From IMG/VR virus record IMGVR_UViG_3300044960_000081, positions 1 to 22,656 of that record: DNA of 22,656 nt. The stretch is one strand, 5' to 3'. Position numbers and translations under genes: made by a program. This stretch comes from a virus. Below are positions 7,257-15,238 of the stretch, piece after piece. Below the pieces are notes generated by a model. It searched no databases and had not been told where the DNA came from. It was given only the letters and a program-made list of their open reading frames with translations. Each line of letters begins with the position of its first letter. The first letter of the stretch is position 1.

Positions 7257-7789
7257 TGCCTAGAGGTATGAGAGGCTACTCAGTTAGGACGGCACTTAGT
7301 TGTGACGTTCCAGAGACAGTGGATGCTGAGACCACCGAAGTCATGCGTAATTGCATTGACAAGGTGGAGCGTGAGTTTTACCGCCCCGTTCAGTTTCTGC
7401 GCCTCAAGGATGAGTCTAAAGACGACCTCTACCAGGAGAACGCCTTTAAGGAGTATGCCCCTATCGCTGTGGTTCCTTGTAATATCATCAATAACCCGCA
7501 GGCACTTTCCTACCTGCCCATTGGTATTAGAGAGCAATCGGATGTTGCTCTTGAGATGGCTGAGATTGAGCTTGAGCGTCTTGGCTATAAAATTGATACT
7601 GGTAGAGACATCTTTATTGTTGATGGGATTAGATACAAAATTATCTTCAACAACTCTAAAGATATTATTAAGGACGTCTACGTCAACCGTTTGGTGACTG
7701 GACAGAATATGAACACCCTTCAGGTTCCCAACGAACCGGCGTCACCTAGTCGTGCCACCGTTGAGAAGCCGTTTGAGGATTTACCGTAA
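7256..7789 (+). CDS. Putative head-closure (stopper) protein
   Basis: The protein has 177 residues from ATG 7256, whose ATG overlaps the previous TGA; a GTG at 7253 is in frame but less likely. The middle has the feel of head-closure/stopper proteins of the SPP1 gp16 type: DLYQENAFKEYAPIAVVPC, a long pairing region, then DTGRDIFIVDGIRYKIIF, like the 'GD-dG-Y-V' signature of the family. Such a ring seals the portal channel and gives the tail its docking surface. Gene order (connector, closure, completion, terminator, sheath) supports this. The last 20 residues are Pro/Ser-rich and probably disordered. Family membership is inferred. Confidence 0.5.
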   Translation: MPRGMRGYSVRTALSCDVPETVDAETTEVMRNCIDKVEREFYRPVQFLRLKDESKDDLYQENAFKEYAPIAVVPCNIINNPQALSYLPIGIREQSDVALEMAEIELERLGYKIDTGRDIFIVDGIRYKIIFNNSKDIIKDVYVNRLVTGQNMNTLQVPNEPASPSRATVEKPFEDLP

Positions 7790-8268
7790 TGAGATACAGG
7801 GCTCGATTTATTAGGTCTAGCCAATTTAAAGACTGGCATGACCTTGAAAAGAGTTTGGGTAAATTCTCAGAAAAATACATGGAAATTACCATGAAGGTTC
7901 TTGATAAAATTGCTAATGAGTTCATTGAAATCGTAAAACACGATTTTGGTGCCCGTGGAGATGTATTCTCTACACTGAATGAAGAAGAGAGGAAGAAGTT
8001 TGAAGGGATTACAAACGAACTGATTATGTCATCTATCAAGGTTGATAAAGACAACTACGGCTATGTTGTTGCTGGTATCCCCGATGATTTTTTCATCAGG
8101 GGGCAGAGCATTATTCAGTTTCTCCTCAGTAAAGAATATGGACTTCTCGGTGACTCCCATATCGGTGTGTGGAGAAGTGCCTATTCTAAGATTGAGAAGA
8201 GGTTGGAATATATTCTTCGGGAAGAGTTTTCTAAAGTTAAGCTCCTTGATGCTGGTTTGGGGGAGTAA
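7789..8268 (+). CDS. Putative tail-completion/neck protein (HK97 gp10-like position)
   Basis: This 159-residue protein is largely helical and charged. An early amphipathic helix has EKYMEITMKVLDKIANEFIEIVK, consistent with the HK97 gp10-like group of small tail-completion proteins. A central part (YVVAGIPDDFFIRG) and a final Lys/Glu-rich helix follow. It starts at the last base of the preceding TAA and ends in the next ATG, so the three neck genes are translationally coupled. It probably joins tail to head. Sequence alone gives only weak support; the order of genes carries the call. Confidence 0.45.
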   Translation: MRYRARFIRSSQFKDWHDLEKSLGKFSEKYMEITMKVLDKIANEFIEIVKHDFGARGDVFSTLNEEERKKFEGITNELIMSSIKVDKDNYGYVVAGIPDDFFIRGQSIIQFLLSKEYGLLGDSHIGVWRSAYSKIEKRLEYILREEFSKVKLLDAGLGE

Positions 8269-8918
8269 TGGCTCTAATTTGGTCTGACATAGACCGAGCC
8301 CTAAAAGACCGCCTTGACGGGCAGGTTAAAGTATGGGCAAACAAAGAAAAGACTATTGAACAAATAGTCCCTGTTGTTATTGCTCCACCAGAGCGTGAAT
8401 ACGCTGTTGCCCAGTGGCCTAAAATCTCTTGGTGGTTGATTGGGACTGACCATGACATCATCAGAGAAACCCATCAGTCACGAACTGGCATAGTTACACG
8501 CCCAACTCTAGGTGGACAAACCGCCAATGTGAAGCAAGTTCCAATTGCTTTAGACGGGCTCTACCAGCTTGATGCCTACTCCCGCTATGCAGGACATGAT
8601 AGGGCCATTCAAGAGCAGATTTGGAAAGCCATTCCGCCACGCACTTTTATTGACGTTTTTGATACTGAGAATCTAACTAACGGTCAACCCACAGTAAACC
8701 GCCTGTGGCTGTTCTTTCAAGACTTCCGACAGATGGATGCCTTTGACGGACAGCAACAAAGGATATATCATAAAGTATGGACTTGGAGAGTTCTCTCAGC
8801 CCTAGACGTTGACCCGAATGGCACCGATAAGAAAGTCCCATACTCTGGGCTTACTATCGGTGTGAATACAGATTTGTCTAAGGATTCTACTGGCATCAAT
8901 CTTTTAGTGGAGGAGTAA
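8268..8918 (+). CDS. Putative tail terminator protein
   Basis: This 216-residue protein lies immediately before the sheath gene, the usual place of the tail terminator that caps tube and sheath and docks to the neck. It has strand-rich parts with many aromatics (ISWWLIGTDHDI, VNRLWLFFQDFRQMD, YHKVWTWRVLSALDV). These fit an alpha/beta terminator fold, in which an N-terminal helix (IDRALKDRLDG) precedes a beta-sheet. It starts in the last base of the preceding stop and ends 1 base before the sheath ATG. No family is recognised directly. Confidence 0.45.
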   Translation: MALIWSDIDRALKDRLDGQVKVWANKEKTIEQIVPVVIAPPEREYAVAQWPKISWWLIGTDHDIIRETHQSRTGIVTRPTLGGQTANVKQVPIALDGLYQLDAYSRYAGHDRAIQEQIWKAIPPRTFIDVFDTENLTNGQPTVNRLWLFFQDFRQMDAFDGQQQRIYHKVWTWRVLSALDVDPNGTDKKVPYSGLTIGVNTDLSKDSTGINLLVEE

Positions 8919-8919
8919 A

Positions 8920-10398
8920 ATGCCTGAAACACTTCATCCAGGCGTCTATGTCTTCGAGAAGCCTGCCGCATCCCCCCTTGTTTCCGTTGGCACAAGTGCT
9001 TGTGCTATTGTTGGGAATTTCCAGAAAGGCCCCATTAACAAGGCTACTCTGGTCACCAGCTTTACTGATTTTCAAACTAAGTTTGGTGGGTTCTTCCCCG
9101 GCTCCATCGCTCCAGACGCTGTTTACGGGTTTTTCAACAACGGCGGTTCACGCATGTATGTTGTCCGGGCCAGTAAGACCAACCCTCTGACTGCTGGTTT
9201 TGATTGGCTTGATTCATCCGCCAATGTGGTGTTTCGTCTCGATGCATCGAGCCCCGGTGCGTGGGGCAACAATATTGATGTTACTGTTTCTGCTGGAACG
9301 GTTTCCAACACATACAAGATTACGGTGACTGATACGACCACAAACACGGAGGTCGAAAGTTTCGACAACATTGTGTTGTCTCCAGTAACGGATAGTAACT
9401 ACATTTCTAATGTGCTGGCGGCGTCAAACTACCTGGTTGTTAGTTCCGTGAATCCCTCATTCACTCCCGAATTGGTCACTAACTCGCTGGTTGGAGGTAG
9501 TGACGGTTCCGGTCCTGTGGATTATATTGGTAGCTCTTCTGCCAAAACTGGAATTTACGCTCTTGACGAGATTAACGGGGAAAACTTCCAAATCATCATC
9601 CCGGACAGCCGCACTGTTGCTACTGTTAGCGCAGGTATCTCTTACTGCGAGAATCGTAAGGATTGTTTCTATCTGTGGAGCAACGGTGGCTCTGTGACTA
9701 GTGCTCAATCCGCTGTGTCTGATTTTTCTTCGTTCAACGTTAACTCTTCTTATGGAGCTTTTTACGCTCCTCATATTTACGTCCAGGATTTCACTAGCAC
9801 TATCTCTGGCACTACTAAACTTCTCCCTCCCGAAGGTCACTTGGCTGGCATCTACGCTCGAACCGATAAAAATCGTGATGTTAGCAAAGCCCCTGCTGGT
9901 GTTGATGCTGTAGTAGTTGGTGCTTTGGGTCTGGAAGTGAAATTCTCCGATTCTGATTCGGATGTTTTGAACCCTAACCGTGTGAACGCCATTCGTCTGT
10001 TCTCTGACGCTGGCATTATCGTCTGGGGTGCCCGCACAGCTACTACAAACGGCTCACTGAAATATATAGCTGTGCGCCGGAATTTGATGAATATAGCTAC
10101 TACCATGAAACTTCAGACTCGTTGGGTTGTTTTCGAACCGAACGACAAGTTTTTGTGGGGCAAAATCCGCTCGGTTTTGTCGGCGTATCTTCGCACTCGT
10201 TACAATGATGGCGCTCTGTTCGGTGACACCGCAGACAAAGCGTTTTACGTTCAATGTGATGGCACAATCAACACTAATGACACTATTAATCAAGGCAAGG
10301 TTATTGCCAAGGTTGGTGTGCGTCCAACCCAAACTGCCGAGTTTTTCATCATTGATTTGGCTCAATGGGATGGCGGTTCTTCCGCTTCCATTTCTTAA
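8920..10398 (+). CDS. Contractile tail sheath protein
   Basis: This 492-residue protein has the clear hallmarks of phage and contractile-injection-system sheaths. The N terminus is LHPGVYVFEKP, followed by SACAIVGNFQKGPINKA, an FGGFFPGS stretch and NNGGSRMYVVRASK. The C-terminal domain has PAGVDAVVVGALGLEVKFSD, NRVNAIRLFSDAGIIVWGART, YIAVRRNLMNIATTM and WVVFEPNDKFLW. The C-terminal domain normally forms the inner layer around the tube and the arm exchange that couples neighbouring subunits. Sheath contraction drives the tube through the cell envelope, so this gene alone sets the phage as a myovirus type. All 17 arginines use CGN codons, as in the capsid gene, which fits high expression. Confidence 0.95.
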   Translation: MPETLHPGVYVFEKPAASPLVSVGTSACAIVGNFQKGPINKATLVTSFTDFQTKFGGFFPGSIAPDAVYGFFNNGGSRMYVVRASKTNPLTAGFDWLDSSANVVFRLDASSPGAWGNNIDVTVSAGTVSNTYKITVTDTTTNTEVESFDNIVLSPVTDSNYISNVLAASNYLVVSSVNPSFTPELVTNSLVGGSDGSGPVDYIGSSSAKTGIYALDEINGENFQIIIPDSRTVATVSAGISYCENRKDCFYLWSNGGSVTSAQSAVSDFSSFNVNSSYGAFYAPHIYVQDFTSTISGTTKLLPPEGHLAGIYARTDKNRDVSKAPAGVDAVVVGALGLEVKFSDSDSDVLNPNRVNAIRLFSDAGIIVWGARTATTNGSLKYIAVRRNLMNIATTMKLQTRWVVFEPNDKFLWGKIRSVLSAYLRTRYNDGALFGDTADKAFYVQCDGTINTNDTINQGKVIAKVGVRPTQTAEFFIIDLAQWDGGSSASIS

Positions 10399-10419
10399 AT
10401 TTCTTAAGAGGAGGCTTAG

Positions 10420-10935
10420 ATGCCTAACGGTATCGGAACAGTTGACCCCTATCGCAATTTTAAGTTCATTGTGGAGATTAATGCTCCAAATGGGCAGTTT
10501 TTCAGTGCTGGTTTTATGCGCGTAACCGGTCTTACCAGGACTACGGATGTCATTGACTACCGTGAAGGTGGTGAGAACACCACGATGCACAAGCTTCCTG
10601 GCCAGACTAAGTTCGAGCAACTGACCTTCGAGCGTGGAGCCACCGATAACACTGATATGTATAACTGGGCTAAACAAACAGATAATTTCGACGGTGCCGG
10701 TGTTGCTGGATTGACAAGCTTTAACCCTGCCAGGGCTACTTTGACTATCAGCGTCCTTGACGGCGATAACAATGTTCTCGAAGCGTATGAGGTTCAACGT
10801 GCTTGGGTGTCAGAGTTCAACGCTGGTGAGTTCGATAGCAAGGGCAATGATGTGTTGATTGAGCGCATGGTGGTTCAGCATGAAGGCTACCGTCAAATCG
10901 GCACACGTCAGCCTAGTAACTCGGTGGTCCGATAG
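10420..10935 (+). CDS. Tail tube protein, T4 gp19 / contractile injection system type
   Basis: This 171-residue protein matches the T4 gp19-like tube family common to phages and extracellular contractile injection systems. Landmarks are DPYRNFKFIVEINA, then AGFMRVTGLTRTTDVIDYREG, then TMHKLPGQTKFEQLTFERG, a central helix TDMYNWAKQ and a final strand set. Hexameric rings stack to form the inner tube that carries DNA. It has GAGGAGG some 10 bases before the ATG. Ribosomes reach it directly after the sheath, in the usual sheath-then-tube order. Confidence 0.92.
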   Translation: MPNGIGTVDPYRNFKFIVEINAPNGQFFSAGFMRVTGLTRTTDVIDYREGGENTTMHKLPGQTKFEQLTFERGATDNTDMYNWAKQTDNFDGAGVAGLTSFNPARATLTISVLDGDNNVLEAYEVQRAWVSEFNAGEFDSKGNDVLIERMVVQHEGYRQIGTRQPSNSVVR

Positions 10936-11004
10936 ATAGCCCCTGATAATAAATAAGAGTAAAAGTAAGATTAAAAGACCTTCATACAACAGGAGATATG
11001 GTAT

Positions 11005-11778
11005 ATGGCACTCGTTGAAGACACTAATCAGACAGAAACTCATGTTAAGCTTCCTCTGGGATACCAAGACAGAGAAGGTAACTGGCATCGTTACGCAGAT
11101 ATTCGTGAGATGACTGGTCGTGATGAAGAGGCTTTGGCTGACCCCCGTAATCGCAACAATGCGGCCAAAGCCATGACCAAGTTTCTTGCGTCCTGCGTGA
11201 CTAAGATTGGCTCTATCTCGCCTGTAACCGAAGAAATCATCAGGGATATGAGTATTGGTGACAGGGATTTTTTGATGGTAAAAATCCGTCAATTGTCCTT
11301 TGGGAATAAGGTCAAGATTGATTCTACCTGCCCTAACTGCTCCGCCAAACTTGGTCTTACTGTTAATCTTGATGAATTGGAGATTAAGAATCCCATTGGA
11401 GAAGATGAAGAGCCTACTTTGACTCATACAATTTCTCTCCCTAAGGGAGTAGAAATTGAAGGAAGACTCTACAAAGAAGCCGTCATTCGCACGTTGACTG
11501 GTGCCGACCTTGAGTTTGTTCTTCAGGATAAATACCGTCAGAATCCTGTTTTGATGGTATCGGCAACCATCCTGAAGAACCTTGTGAGTATCGGCCCTAA
11601 AAGAACTTTCACAATGGAAGACGTTCGTAACCTATCTTCTGCTGACCGTAGGGCAATCGGTGAGCAAGCTGGTAAGAAGATGCCTGCTCTCGATATGGAA
11701 GTGCACATCACCTGTTCCGTATGCAACCATGAGTTTTCTACAACTATGGATGCTAAAGATTTTTTCTCCATGAGTTAG
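11005..11778 (+). CDS. T4-type baseplate hub assembly chaperone / tail assembly chaperone, short (0-frame) form
   Basis: This 257-residue protein resembles the T4 baseplate hub assembly family (gp26/gp51-like): a mixed alpha/beta start with IREMTGRDEEAL, then a helical stretch with VTEEIIRDMSIGDRDFLMVKIRQ. It has two CxxC pairs, C109-P-N-C112 and C237-S-V-C240, which would form a four-cysteine zinc site. It lies between tube and tape measure, the position of tail assembly chaperones. RBS AGGAG at 10991-10995 favours ATG 11005 over the out-of-frame ATG at 10998. The frame ends at TAG 11776-11778, 9 bases after a slippery heptamer that allows a longer product. Confidence 0.8.
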   Translation: MALVEDTNQTETHVKLPLGYQDREGNWHRYADIREMTGRDEEALADPRNRNNAAKAMTKFLASCVTKIGSISPVTEEIIRDMSIGDRDFLMVKIRQLSFGNKVKIDSTCPNCSAKLGLTVNLDELEIKNPIGEDEEPTLTHTISLPKGVEIEGRLYKEAVIRTLTGADLEFVLQDKYRQNPVLMVSATILKNLVSIGPKRTFTMEDVRNLSSADRRAIGEQAGKKMPALDMEVHITCSVCNHEFSTTMDAKDFFSMS

Positions 11779-11930
11779 ACCCTGTATCCCTTAAGGAAGA
11801 AGTAGGTGTAATCGCCTATTTCTTTCATTGGGGTCTTGAAGAAATCATGGGTCTAACTAAAAAAGAAAGGAAATACTGGACAGACTTTATTCTGCGTATG
11901 GAAAAAGCAAAAGCAGGTGAGCGTCAATAA
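11005..11930 (+). CDS. Predicted -1 frameshift product of the assembly chaperone, long form
   Basis: After codon 254 (TTC 11764-11766) a -1 slip would continue in the frame CTC CAT GAG... from 11766 and add 54 residues, giving about 308. The added tail begins L-H-E-L-D and carries EVGVIAYFFHWGLEEI, then GLTKKERKYW. This looks like a compact conserved helical pair; tails of this HW...ER..W pattern are known after tail chaperones. The -1 frame has a stop at 11754-11756 and no ATG, GTG or TTG until ATG 11847, so the beginning of the tail can hardly be made except by frameshifting. It ends at TAA 11928-11930, 25 bases before the tape measure. Lambda G/GT is the functional precedent, though the family differs. 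Frameshift efficiency is unknown. Confidence 0.75.
11760..11766 (+). promoter_or_regulatory. -1 ribosomal frameshift slippery heptamer T-TTT-TTC
   Basis: The heptamer TTTTTTC matches the X-XXY-YYZ rule in the zero frame (GAT TTT TTC). Both tRNAs can re-pair after moving back one base (TTT TTT). The 0-frame stop TAG is 9 bases further on. A weak SD-like GGA lies about 10 bases upstream (11748-11750). The palindrome CCTTAAGG (11789-11796) lies downstream, but no strong hairpin is seen. Confidence 0.75.
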
Positions 11931-11955
11931 ATAATTAAATAATACGGAGACTTAA

Positions 11956-14193
11956 ATGCCAGCTAGTGAAGTCAAACAGCTAGGTATCGGCCTAAACTTT
12001 GACCACCAAAGAGCGGTTAAGAATATGGCTGAAGCTACAAAGGGCTTCACTAGTATGACGATTGCCGCAGAGGATTTCATTTCTGTAAGTCGTGATTTGA
12101 CTATCATGCAGGAAGGTCTCGCCAGGGTTGCTGAGGCTACCTTGGCTCCGTTCAAAGCCCTTGGTAAAACAATCTTTGATTTAGGTTCTCAAACTGAGAT
12201 GGCTTTGATTCGCCTTGGGATGTTTTCTAACACTCTCAAGCGGTCTGCTATTGATTCATTTCAAATTGCCCGCCAACAGGCTAAAGACACCCTCTTTTCA
12301 TTTGATGAGGTCATAGGCGCTGTTCAAGACTTTGCCGCTGCGGGCATTGATGCTCAAAAGTCTTTTGGCGAAGGGTTTGCTCATGCTGGTGGGCAAGTTG
12401 TTAAATACCAGAAGTCTTTGATTGGTGCAATTACAGACCTTGCTTCCGCCGCCAATATTGACCCCAACATAATTAAGGGCAATGTTCTGCAAGCCATTAT
12501 GAATGGTCGTATTGATTACCTTCAGCACTGGATTGGCCCACAAAAGACCATGTTGTTGCAGATGATGGGTGGGCTACAAGGGACTTTGCAACAAAAGACA
12601 GAGCAGATGACGAATTTCCTTGAGAAGTTCTACGGCGGTATGGGTGCAAAAGCAAACGCTACTTTTAAGGCTATCGTTTTAAACATCAAAGACATGGCTG
12701 GGGAAGTCATGTCATTTTTCTTAGATATTCAAAACCCCACAGCCGCCTATAGGCAAATGGTGGACTCCCTTTATGCCTCTTTCCAAAAAGTTCGCAAAGA
12801 ATACGAAAAGTTCATGGGTTATGGTGAATATAGGAATAAAGAGGAAAAAGAAGATTACCTTAAGAAGCGCCTTTCAGTTTTAGCTTCCGTAAAGGAGATA
12901 CTTTCTCCGTTTGTTTCCACGTTCAAGGCTATTGTGAACTCTATCGCAGACGCCACTAACGCCATTATTAATTTCACAGCTACTCATCCTAAATTAGTGG
13001 CTGTTCTTGGTAAAGGTATAGGCATTGCAGGCCTTCTTGCTACTGCTGCCGGTTTTGCTGTCGCTGCTACTTCGGCTTTTGTTGCTCTCTTTGGGGTTGT
13101 TAAGAATTTTATCGCCGCCTTTTCTGGCACCGGTGTAATGATGGCTGGTATCTTTATGTCTATTATGTTGGGGGTAGAGACTCTCAAAGAAGCTTGGAGG
13201 ACAAACTTTGGCAATATCAGAGATATTGTTGAGTCCGTAGGTAACACTGTAGTTAAATGGTGGAATAAAATTGAAGGGTTTTTTGGCGCTCTCTATGACA
13301 TCTTCAAGACAGCTTCTGGCGGTTTCGCTGTTGTGAGCAAGCGCCACTGGGATGCTCTTGCTGATAACCCTGGGCTTCAAAAATTCCTTATGCTTATTGG
13401 TAAGCTTATCAGTGATATGCGAGGATTTTTTAGTGGTGAACTTACTGGCCCTATTGCTGCCGCTAAAGCGTGGCTTACAGTTCTTGGCCCCGCAATTGCA
13501 GCAATCGGTGGGGTTATGGGTATTAGGGGCCTTTTAAAGATTTTTACAAGTGGCGGTAACGTAGCTTCTAGTGGGGGTGTTGTTGGTGGTGTTCTTGGTT
13601 CTATCTTTGGGATAAAGCAAGGCATGCCTGTTTTTGTTACTAACTGGCCTTCCGGTCTTGCGGCCCTTACTGCTTCAACAGCCGCTGAGCAGGTATCTAT
13701 ACTTTCTCGTTTGGTTACTTCAATTAATGGAACCAACAGCGTTCTCGGAAAGCTAGGATGGCTTGGTGCCGCACTTGGTGTAGGTTATGGCATCGGTAGC
13801 CTGATTGAGCCCTACATTCCTGGGTCTTCCTCCATGTCCAAAGAGGAATCTGATGCCGCATACGCCAAATCATACCCTAAGTCTCTTGGGATGGCCGCAT
13901 CGTTATTTACTGCTAAGAACCCTCTTACTCTCTCAGAAAGTGGCATAGATAAACAAGCTCTCAACAATGAGCTTATCCGCTATATCGGTGGGATTGCTCC
14001 TGGTCTGTCCTATGAAAAACGTAGTGCTATGGATAAGGCCGCTCAAGAGATTGTGAACGCTATTGATGAAGCTGTCAAAGCGGCTAGTAAGTCTGTTAGC
14101 CCAGATATGCGCAATGTTGGGTATATTGCTAAAGTTGAAATTTACGACGGACGCACTCCTTCCGTCCGTTTAGTTCCTGCTACTAGGCCGTAG
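11956..14193 (+). CDS. Tail tape measure protein
   Basis: This 745-residue protein follows the tail assembly chaperone and is the longest gene of the tail. It has long helical stretches in the first half. From about residue 348 to 410 there is a series of hydrophobic Ala/Gly/Val-rich segments (GIGIAGLLATAAGFAVAAT, then GVMMAGIFMSIMLGVE), with further ones near 505-530 and 596-617. Such segments can insert into the host membrane during DNA ejection. No lysozyme, CHAP or peptidase motif is visible. Protein length sets tail length, so this is a rather short contractile tail. GGAG stands before ATG 11956. Unlike capsid and sheath it uses AGG/AGA arginine codons at least eight times. Confidence 0.88.
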   Translation: MPASEVKQLGIGLNFDHQRAVKNMAEATKGFTSMTIAAEDFISVSRDLTIMQEGLARVAEATLAPFKALGKTIFDLGSQTEMALIRLGMFSNTLKRSAIDSFQIARQQAKDTLFSFDEVIGAVQDFAAAGIDAQKSFGEGFAHAGGQVVKYQKSLIGAITDLASAANIDPNIIKGNVLQAIMNGRIDYLQHWIGPQKTMLLQMMGGLQGTLQQKTEQMTNFLEKFYGGMGAKANATFKAIVLNIKDMAGEVMSFFLDIQNPTAAYRQMVDSLYASFQKVRKEYEKFMGYGEYRNKEEKEDYLKKRLSVLASVKEILSPFVSTFKAIVNSIADATNAIINFTATHPKLVAVLGKGIGIAGLLATAAGFAVAATSAFVALFGVVKNFIAAFSGTGVMMAGIFMSIMLGVETLKEAWRTNFGNIRDIVESVGNTVVKWWNKIEGFFGALYDIFKTASGGFAVVSKRHWDALADNPGLQKFLMLIGKLISDMRGFFSGELTGPIAAAKAWLTVLGPAIAAIGGVMGIRGLLKIFTSGGNVASSGGVVGGVLGSIFGIKQGMPVFVTNWPSGLAALTASTAAEQVSILSRLVTSINGTNSVLGKLGWLGAALGVGYGIGSLIEPYIPGSSSMSKEESDAAYAKSYPKSLGMAASLFTAKNPLTLSESGIDKQALNNELIRYIGGIAPGLSYEKRSAMDKAAQEIVNAIDEAVKAASKSVSPDMRNVGYIAKVEIYDGRTPSVRLVPATRP

Positions 14194-14203
14194 GGGGTAT
14201 GCC

Positions 14204-14914
14204 ATGGCTGGTAATAATGGGGTTAAGCCTCTCCCTGATGTCAGTGATTCCCTTTTGGTTAAAGGATTCATTGCCGATGTATTTTCGTCTCCCGCTATTA
14301 TTGTCGGCTTCAAGTTTAACCCTACCACTATTCAGGAATCTAAATCTACTAATTATGTTATGCAGCAGGTTCCTGGTCTTTCTTACAGTAAGTATCATTG
14401 GACAGGTGGCGGTGAGCATACACTGAGCTTTGAGCTTTTCCTTGATGGCTACGAGCAATCAACGTCCCTTGTTCCTGTCCCATTTCTTACTGCTGGTATT
14501 CATGGAGAGATTGCCAATCTTCAGCGTCTCATGCTTCCTCGTAGGTCTCCTACTGATGGGGCTTTCTTAAGCAGAGTTGGCAGTGCTTTTGCCATTGATG
14601 CTAATTCGTGGTCAGATAACAACGACCAGTTTAAGAAGCCTCCTACGGCTATATTTGGCTATGGCTCCATGCTCTATGATGTCATCATCAAAAATATGGT
14701 CATCAATACTGAGATGGTGTCTAGGAAACTCGACCCTGTTCGCGCCAGGGTCGCCATTCAGTTGACAGTCATTGATAACACTCCTTTGGCTGTTTACATG
14801 GATAAACTGAGAATTGCTCGGTCTCTTGTTGGTAGTGTCAGTAGTGCAGCTAAAACTATCGGTAGTTTGCTCACTAATGCATCAGCCCCTGGAAGGCTTA
14901 CTCCTGGTGGGTGA
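14204..14914 (+). CDS. Baseplate protein, CIS-tube-like N-terminal domain
   Basis: This 236-residue protein resembles the CIS-tube-type domain of contractile injection baseplates: IIVGFKFNPTTIQESKS, then WTGGGEHTLSFELFLDGYEQ, a strand order like that of tube proteins. In extracellular injection systems this domain is often fused to LysM; here LysM is the next gene. It probably forms the first ring below the tube or a hub adapter. After about residue 190 it has a helical, Ser/Ala-rich tail. The start is just after the tape measure stop. Its TGA is followed by the LysM ATG 14 bases later. Assignment by resemblance. Confidence 0.6.
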   Translation: MAGNNGVKPLPDVSDSLLVKGFIADVFSSPAIIVGFKFNPTTIQESKSTNYVMQQVPGLSYSKYHWTGGGEHTLSFELFLDGYEQSTSLVPVPFLTAGIHGEIANLQRLMLPRRSPTDGAFLSRVGSAFAIDANSWSDNNDQFKKPPTAIFGYGSMLYDVIIKNMVINTEMVSRKLDPVRARVAIQLTVIDNTPLAVYMDKLRIARSLVGSVSSAAKTIGSLLTNASAPGRLTPGG

Positions 14915-14919
14915 GGAGG
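14914..14919 (+). promoter_or_regulatory. Ribosome binding site that decides the LysM-protein start
   Basis: AGGAGG lies 9 bases before ATG 14929 and supports that start over the in-frame GTG at 14911, which overlaps the upstream gene and has no site of its own. Confidence 0.65.
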
Positions 14920-14928
14920 TCTTTTCTA

Positions 14929-15237
14929 ATGGCTATTTACAGAAACTCTAGATATGTTCAGACTACTTTGAGTTCTTGGACTCACCCTAGAAAAGGGCCT
15001 CAAATTAGTCTTGACCCATTTCAGATGGGAACCTTTTTTGACCAGACTGTGACAACTTACGTTGTCAAAGAGGGGGATACATTTGAATCTATCGCCTTCA
15101 AATTCTATGGCGATTCTACAAAGTGGTGGGCTATAGTTAAAGCTAATCGTGAGAATGAAGATATTTTCTTCCCTCTCGACTTAGCTGTTGGGACTAGGCT
15201 TTTTATTCCTCCTGCTTATGTAGTGAACAGGAGTTAA
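14929..15237 (+). CDS. LysM-domain baseplate protein (T4 gp53-like role)
   Basis: This 102-residue protein has a LysM domain at about residues 44-95: YVVKEGDTFESIAFKFYGDS, then WWAIVKANRENED, then LAVGTRLFIP. In phage baseplates LysM-carrying small proteins (T4 gp53, and the LysM part of the Afp7-type proteins) join the baseplate wedge or hub to the tube; binding to peptidoglycan is not implied. The N terminus is basic and likely flexible. The hub gene follows 1 base after the stop. Confidence 0.8.
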   Translation: MAIYRNSRYVQTTLSSWTHPRKGPQISLDPFQMGTFFDQTVTTYVVKEGDTFESIAFKFYGDSTKWWAIVKANRENEDIFFPLDLAVGTRLFIPPAYVVNRS

Positions 15238-15238
15238 C

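Noticed and set aside
10936-11004. A/T-rich spacer before the hub chaperone as a promoter
   Set aside because: No convincing -35/-10 pair could be read; only the ribosome binding site at its end is supported.
11847-11930. Separate small gene starting at ATG 11847 in the -1 frame
   Set aside because: It would cut the HW motif segment off and has no good ribosome binding site; frameshift from the chaperone explains the frame better.
13000-13200. Membrane segments as a holin or separate membrane protein
   Set aside because: They lie in frame within the tape measure protein, where hydrophobic segments are common.
14147-14169. Seven-base stem ACGGACG/CGTCCGT near the end of the tape measure gene
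   Set aside because: Inside coding sequence with a 9-base loop and no T tract; likely chance.
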